From Actinostola sp. cb2023 (taxonomy: Eukaryota > Cnidaria > Anthozoa > Actiniaria > Actinostolidae), in the NCBI GenBank assembly GCA_033675265.1, contig JAUJYZ010000677.1, positions 289,589 to 353,588 on the forward strand: a DNA stretch of 64,000 nucleotides. The letters are read 5' to 3'. The notes under the pieces were generated by a model that saw only the letters and a program-made list of their open reading frames with translations, ran no database searches and was not told the origin of the DNA. The first letter of the stretch is position 1, and each line of letters starts with the position of its first letter. Made by a program: the position numbers and the translations under genes. Below are positions 59,195-64,000 of the stretch, in pieces.

Positions 59195-60405
59195 GGCACC
59201 AGAGGGTCGTAGGGCGAGAGGGAGACCGAAGACAACGTGGAGAAGGATGGTGGAGAAAGAACGGAATAAGGCAGGGTGGGCACCAGAGGATCGTAGGGCG
59301 AGAGGGAGACCGAAGACAACGTGGAGAAGGATGGTGGAGAAAGAACGGAATAAGGCAGGGTGGGCACCAGAGGGTCGTAGGGCGAGAGGGAGACCGAAGA
59401 CAACGTAGAGAAGGACGGTGGAGAAAGAACGGAATAAGGCAGGGTGGGCACCAGAGGGTCGTAGGGCGAGCGGGGGAGACCGAAGACAACGTGGAGAAGG
59501 ACGGTGGAGAAAGAACGGAATAAGGCAGGGTGGGCACCAGAGGGTCGTAGGGCGAGAGGGAGACCGAAGACAACGTGGAGAAGGACGGTGGAGAAAGAAC
59601 GGAATAAGGCAGGGTGGGCACCAGAGGGTCGTAGGGCGAGCGGGGACCGAAGACAACGAAGACAACGTGAAAGAGAAGGACGGTAGGGGAGAAAGAACGA
59701 AATAGAACGAAATAAGGCAGGGTGGGCACCAGAGGGTCGTAGGGCGAGAGGGAGACCGAAGACAACGTGGAGAAGGACGGTGGAGAAAGAACGAAATAAG
59801 GCAGGGTGGGCACCAGAGGGTCGTAGGGCGAGAGGGAGACCGAAGACAACGTGGAGAAGGACGGTGGAGAAAGAACGAAATAAGGCAGGGTGGGCACCAG
59901 AGGGTCGTAGGGCGAGAGAGGGAGACCGAAGACAACGTGGAGAAGGACGGTGGAGAAAGAACGGAATAAGGCAGGGTGGGCACCAGAGGATCGTAGGGCG
60001 AGAGGGAGACCGCCGGAAGACAACGTGGAGAAGGACGGTGGAGAAAGAACGGAATAAGGCAGGGTGGGCACCAGAGGATCGTAGGGCGAGAGGGAGACCG
60101 AAGACAACGTGGAGAAGGACGGTGAAGAAAGAACGGAATAAGGCAGGGTGGGCACCAGAGGATCGTAGGGTGAGAGGGAGACCGAAGACAACGTGGAGAA
60201 GGACGGTGGAGAGAGAATGAAATAAGGTATGGTGGGCACCAGAGGATCGTAGGGCGAGAGGGAGACCGAAGACAACGTGGAGAAGGACGGTGAAGAAAGA
60301 ACGAAATAAGGCAGGGTGCAGGGCACCAGAGGATCGTAGGGTGAGAGGGAGACCGAAGACAACGTGGAGAAGGACGGTGGAGAGAGAATGAAATAAGGTA
60401 TGGTG
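59195..60405 (+). repeat. 84-bp coding minisatellite within the RTE-like LINE
   Basis: About 13 units of GGGTGGGCACCAGAGGGTCG, TAGGGCGAGAGGGAGACCGA, AGACAACGTGGAGAAGGACG and GTGGAGAAAGAACGGAATAA, each 28 codons (WAPEGRRARGRPKTTWRRTV then EKERNKAG). A few units have small indels. Confidence 0.93.
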
Positions 60406-60509
60406 GGCAAGCTGGAATGCAGCTAAAGTGGTGGCGCTGAACAGGAAAAGTTGGACAGATAATGTTAAAGCCTTATGCGCTTACTGGCGCGAAGAGAGAT
60501 GATGATGAT

Positions 60510-60990
60510 GATGGTGATGATACATGAATCTGCTACCTGCTACGAGTTAACTATGGCGCCATGAGCAATTTTTGAATGTATTATATGACTAACCCGTTTG
60601 TGTCAAATATTGGAAGACTGGGTTCGAGTTTGTGTATTCCACTTTGTTATAGAGTGATTCCAATAAACCTGGGTGTCATTGTTTAAAACAAAAGAGTGAG
60701 TGTCCTTGTCCAAGTGGTAGGTGTGATCAACGGTCGATTTAGAAAACGAATGAAAAGAGCTGTTGATCAAACCATGTTGATTTCAACCCCTAAAAGGTAC
60801 GACCATATATGACCATATATGGCGAAAAAGTGATTGTGCTGAAAAAAACCCGGGAGTGAGTGTCCAATACGGTGTGTATGTACAGTTGGCTGGGTCTTGG
60901 TAGAGTTTTATTGAAATCACCCTAGTCACCCTAGTTTCACACAGCTAAATATGTCTCTTGGTTTACTATGATCCCTTCATGATCCCGTCA
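60510..60990. other. Intergenic stretch without recognised features
   Basis: I see no exon or repeat array here. It lies between the LINE tail and the 79-bp MITE. Confidence 0.5.
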
Positions 60991-60995
60991 AAATG

Positions 60996-61074
60996 TAGCC
61001 TCCCCCGCAGGCTTTTTAGGGGCCGTCACGCAAGTGGGGGTGGAATGCGCCTAAAGAGCCTGCGGGGGAGGCTA
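60996..61074. mobile_element. 79-bp MITE with 9-bp target duplication
   Basis: TAGCCTCCCCCGCAGGCT and AGCCTGCGGGGGAGGCTA are inverted ends. GTCAAAATG is duplicated on both sides (60987-60995, 61075-61083). Like the element at 36726 it is very short with a 9-bp duplication. Confidence 0.85.
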
Positions 61075-61416
61075 GTCAAAATGCTCTCAAACAGTTAAAG
61101 AGAAATCGCGTTTTTAATAACGTTTTTAAAAAACGTTTTTTCCTTTGGACTCCCTGTGGCATTACTCCAAGTGAAGTGATGGACTTCCTGTGTCTCTGGA
61201 GAAACGCGGGCTCAAGGTCCATCCAACTGGTGTTATTTTGTGACTCGTGCAGTCGTGGCTCTTGAAAAGTTCTTGTTTTTCTCGACTTTGCCATCAAAAT
61301 ACACTGTAATTCTCTTCCTTCCTGCGGTTTCTGTCATCCCTACAGTCAAATATGCTTAATTATTTACAGTCAAGCCGGTGAAATCCCCTGAAAGATATTA
61401 TTGAGTTGATAAAGCG

Positions 61417-61529
61417 ATGCCAAGAGCGGCCATTCAACTTGCTCTATTGATTCTTGCTGTACCGTTGCAGTATTTTATCTGCAAATGGACGACACCTTCA
61501 GCTGGAGAGAGAGATGTTCTCATGAGAAA
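61417..61529 (+). CDS. Possible first exon of an unidentified gene (signal or membrane anchor)
   Basis: ATG at 61417 opens MPRAAIQLALLILAVPLQYF, a hydrophobic leader, then ICKWTTPSAGERDVLMRK before a strong donor AA|GTAAGT at 61529 (37 codons, phase 2). The layout resembles the start of a small membrane or mitochondrial protein. I do not recognise the family, and no second exon was found downstream in the window. Confidence 0.45.
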
Positions 61530-61807
61530 GTAAGTAGGGAGCTATCAATACTGAAGTCATGAGTGACAAGAGTAAGTAATGGTTGTAATGCAACGTTATA
61601 TGAAGCTTTAGTAGTTGCTTATAAGCTTAAATAGAATAAGCTACACGTACGCTTTGTAAAGTTTATTATGCAAGTAAGCTTGCTTAGGTTTCGTGTTAGC
61701 GGTTTTACGACTTTTGAAGAATGTTATCAAGTCTAACAGTTTTCAAACACATGTCAGATTACTTTGATTCTGTTAAACTTTTGGTTTGCGTGTGTGACAG
61801 CTGTTTG

Positions 61808-62226
61808 TACTCTCTTTTCTTTCTTCCTTCCTCTCTTCCTTCTTTCCTCTCTCTCCCTCTCTCTTCCTTCCTCTTTCTTTCTTCCTCTCTTCCTTCTTTC
61901 CTCTCTCTCCCTCTCTCTTCCTTCCTCTTTCTTTCTTCCTCTCCCTTATTTCCTCTCTCTCCCTCTCCCTTCCTCTTTCTTTCTTCCTCTCTTCCTTATT
62001 TCCTCTCTCTCTTTTATTTCCTCTCTCTTCCTCTCTCTTCCTTCCTCTTTCTTCCTTCCTTCCTCTCTTCCTTATTTCCTCTCTCTCCCTCTCTCTTCCT
62101 TCCTCTTTCTTCCTTCCTCTTTCTTCCTTCCTTCCTCTCTTCCTTATTTCCTCTCTCTCCCTCTCTCTTCATTCCTCTCTTCCTTCCTTCAGGCCTCACA
62201 TTTTTCCTTCCTTCCTTCCTTCCTTC
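61808..62226. repeat. (TTCC)n/(TCTC)n pyrimidine-rich repeat
   Basis: About 420 bp of TTCCTTCCTC and CTCTCTTCC units, with an internal period of about 60-75 bp. Frames of the SLPSSFFLP type are artefacts. Confidence 0.94.
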
Positions 62227-62250
62227 CTTTATTAAATAAATAAATAAAAT

Positions 62251-62523
62251 GACCTGTGCGATGCAGGATATGTACATGTAGGCTACACACGCGGGCATTT
62301 GCATGAACGTGTGACTGGACACAAGCAACAAGCTTCTTCCATCTACAAACATTATCGCGCCAAGCATGACATGGTCCCAGGAGACATTCATAAGCACTTC
62401 CGTGTACTTAAGAAGTGCAAAAACAAATTTGATTGTTTGGTACACGAAATGCTTCTGATAAAACAATTAAGACCAAGTCTCAACATCCAATCAGACTCTA
62501 TACGTGCCAAACTGTTTACATAA
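62251..62523 (+). pseudogene. Penelope-like element fragment, GIY-YIG endonuclease C-terminus
   Basis: The frame DLCDAGYVHVGYTRGHLHER, then HKQQASSIYKHYRAKHDM and NKFDCLVHEMLLIKQLRPSL, ends at a stop at 62521-62523. It carries the HVGYTRGHLxER and NKFDCLVxEM motifs of the GIY-YIG domain that follows RT in Penelope-like retroelements. RT itself is missing, so the copy is 5' truncated. The whole insertion (62254-62666) is bracketed by the direct repeat ATAAATAAAATGAC (62240-62253, 62667-62680). Confidence 0.85.
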
Positions 62524-62593
62524 CAGTCATAACCTTCTTATGTTAATTTGCTAACGTTTTAAGACTATTATTCATTGAATTTCTCGTCACTTC

Positions 62594-62632
62594 ACCTTGA
62601 TAATGGCGTCATGATGACTCCGAAACGTCGGT
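62594..62632 (+). ncRNA. Degenerate hammerhead motif in the Penelope 3' region
   Basis: ACC, TTGATAA, a stem with GTC/GAC, GAAA, CG, TC and GGT appear in the hammerhead order, with ACC/GGT as stem I. The first catalytic box differs from CTGANGA at two positions, so cleavage is unlikely. Its place downstream of the GIY-YIG fragment links the motif to Penelope-like elements in this genome. Confidence 0.5.
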
Positions 62633-62809
62633 CTATATACATTTTGTCATATGTTTTTGCCTGTCTATAAATAAAATGACTTTATTTTATTTATTTATTT
62701 ATTGATTTGTTTATAACAACTTTATGACAATAGTTACAAAAAGGGAGGAACTGAATCCCAATCCCCATATTAAGTTAAGCCCCTATAAATTATAGGTTTT
62801 ACGATGGTA

Positions 62810-62950
62810 GAGTGCAATTTAGAAAAGCTTGAAAACTAAATAACTAATTAGTACTAAATAGCACTAGTGAAACAATAGAAAACAATAGAAATAGCACTAT
62901 TTAGTACTATTTAAAATTAGTACTATTTCACGCTTTTCTAAATTGCACTC
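62810..62950. mobile_element. MITE, 141 bp, TA target duplication
   Basis: GAGTGCAATTTAGAAAAGC and GCTTTTCTAAATTGCACTC are inverted ends, flanked by TA (62808-62809, 62951-62952). The interior is built of TAGTACTAAATAGCAC-type repeats. Confidence 0.8.
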
Positions 62951-62999
62951 TAGTACTTAACAGTTATGAACTCACTAGTTCATTTTTACTGTTAGAGGA

Positions 63000-64000
63000 A
63001 AACCAGAGTACATGTACACTGTACCCAGAGAAAAACCCTCATAAGCAAGGGAGGAAGAGAATGGACTGACATACTCTACTCACATACATTGTATAGCGCC
63101 CAGTCTGTGAATTGAACTACATGTACACTGTACCCAGAGAAACCCTCAAAGCAAGGGAGAGAATGGACTGACATACTAGATACTCACATACATTGTATAG
63201 CACTCGGTCCAGGAATTGAACTACATGTACACTGTACCCAGAGAAACCCTCAAAGCAAGGGAGAGAATGGACTGACATACTCTACTCACATATACACCTA
63301 TTTCAAAAAAGGTTGTCGAGGACATCAGTCCATAGGCGACAGGTTATAGGTCGTTGCAAGACCGAACTGCATTATGGATACAGCTTGAATAGCCAAAGAT
63401 AGCACTTCCTGTATGAAAAGCTGTATGATATCGTAACTAATTGAATTCAAACAGGACAAGACAAATTTTGAATCGAATTTTCTCTGGCATCCACGACATT
63501 CAATGTTACCATAATGCAGTTCGGTCTTGGAACGACCTATAACCTATCGCCCATGGACTGATGTCTTTGACAACCTTTTTTGAAATAGGTGTATACATGT
63601 ATAGCGCCCAGTCTGTGAATTGAACTACATGTACACTATACCCAGAGAAACCCTCAAAGCAAGGGAGAGAATGGACTGACATACTCTACTCACATACATT
63701 GTATAGCGCCCAGTCTGTGAATTGAACTACATGTACACTGTACCCAGAGAAACCCTCAAAGCAAGGGAGAGAATGGACTGACATACTAGATACTCACATA
63801 CATTGTATAGCGCCCAGTCTGTGAATTGAACTACATGTACACTGTACCCAGAGAAACCCTCAAAGCAAGGGAGAGAATGGACTGACATACTAGATACTCA
63901 CATATAATTGTATAGCGCCCAGTCTCAGAGAAAAAGCAAGGGAGAGAATGGACTGACATACTAGATACTGAACATTGTATAGCGCCCAGTCTGTGAATTA
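63000..64000. repeat. Satellite of about 100 bp with a MITE inserted
   Basis: At least seven copies of a unit with GAACTACATGTACACTGTAC, CCAGAGAAACCCTCAAAGCA, AGGGAGAGAATGGACTGACA and TACATTGTATAGCGCCCAGT. It runs to the window edge, so its full length is unknown. Confidence 0.9.
63295..63591. mobile_element. MITE, 297 bp, inserted in the satellite
   Basis: CACCTATTTCAAAAAAGGTT and AACCTTTTTTGAAATAGGTG are inverted ends. TATA is present on both sides (63291-63294, 63592-63595). Inner inverted similarity extends through CATCAGTCCATAGGCGA and ATGCAGTTCGGTCTT, so arms reach about 100 bp. Confidence 0.82.

Larger units (their letters stand above)
58640..60505 (+). pseudogene. 5'-truncated RTE-like LINE with expanded in-frame repeats
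   Basis: The reading frame KKLNSFQYRCLRRILRIRWQ, RRRRWNWIGHVLRRDGENDC, RARGRPKTTWRRTVEKE and NRKSWTDNVKALCAYWREER matches the C-terminal part of RTE-type non-LTR polyproteins, ending at TGA in a (TGATGA)n tail typical of such 3' ends. Only the part downstream of RT remains. A 60-bp unit (20 residues, about 6 copies, 58880-59175) and an 84-bp unit (28 residues, about 13 copies, 59200-60400) have expanded inside it, mostly in frame. Frameshifts near 58830 and 59660 break the full frame, so it is not functional. Confidence 0.82.

Noticed and set aside
58604..60410. Long minus-strand frames of 459, 417 and 272 codons (LVPTLPYSVLSPPSFSTLSS)
   Set aside because: Antisense of the expanded LINE repeats; the plus strand has the recognisable RTE protein.

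Overview
The window looks like nuclear DNA of an invertebrate, most likely an anthozoan cnidarian. Genes are split by GT-AG introns, and the DNA is crowded with micro- and minisatellites, small inverted-repeat transposons, tRNA-derived SINEs, Penelope-like and RTE/CR1-like retroelement pieces, and one intact Ty3/gypsy-type LTR retrotransposon. The taxon is inferred from gene families and repeat style only. No bacterial features (operons, CRISPR, rRNA) were seen.

Left part (1097-28563, minus strand): one TRPA1-like ankyrin/TRP cation channel. I could thread 19 coding exons with consistent phases and GT-AG junctions into a predicted protein of 1194 residues: about 600 residues of ankyrin repeats, S1-S6 with a pore loop, a TRP-like segment and a C-terminal coiled coil. 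Almost every longer intron holds an expanded repeat or a transposon. Intron 3 is a 4.3-kb array of a 29-bp unit. Intron 16 contains a recent 3973-bp Ty3/gypsy insertion (identical 187-bp LTRs, 5-bp target duplication, one 1189-codon gag-pol). Intron 12 is an array of CACGTG palindromes.

Middle (28.7-32.4 kb): a TCTTC tract, a broken CR1/L2-like LINE inserted into a 42-bp minisatellite, a frameshifted pentraxin-type exon and a tRNA-type SINE.

Right-centre (about 32.4-56.8 kb, plus strand): a tandem duplication of about 12 kb. Each copy has a matching promoter, a non-coding first exon and five coding exons for a secreted Cys/Trp-rich protein (248 and 247 residues) that resembles Vps62/DUF946-type proteins. 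In both copies the donor of coding exon 2 and the acceptor of coding exon 4 have been expanded into minisatellites. Intron 2 therefore begins with many copies of the real 5' splice site plus the exon end, and intron 3 finishes with many copies of the real 3' splice site plus the exon start. I consider this the most unusual feature of the window.

Hammerhead-ribozyme cores of the minimal type known from Penelope-like elements occur at several places (two in one inverted repeat at 40.9-41.1 kb, one at 41.8 kb, weaker ones at 17.4, 26.2 and 62.6 kb).

Right end (56.9-64 kb): a 33-bp repeat array, a 5'-truncated RTE-like LINE whose coding sequence was expanded into in-frame 20- and 28-residue repeats, a possible first exon of an unrelated gene (61417), a Penelope GIY-YIG fragment and a satellite of about 100 bp.
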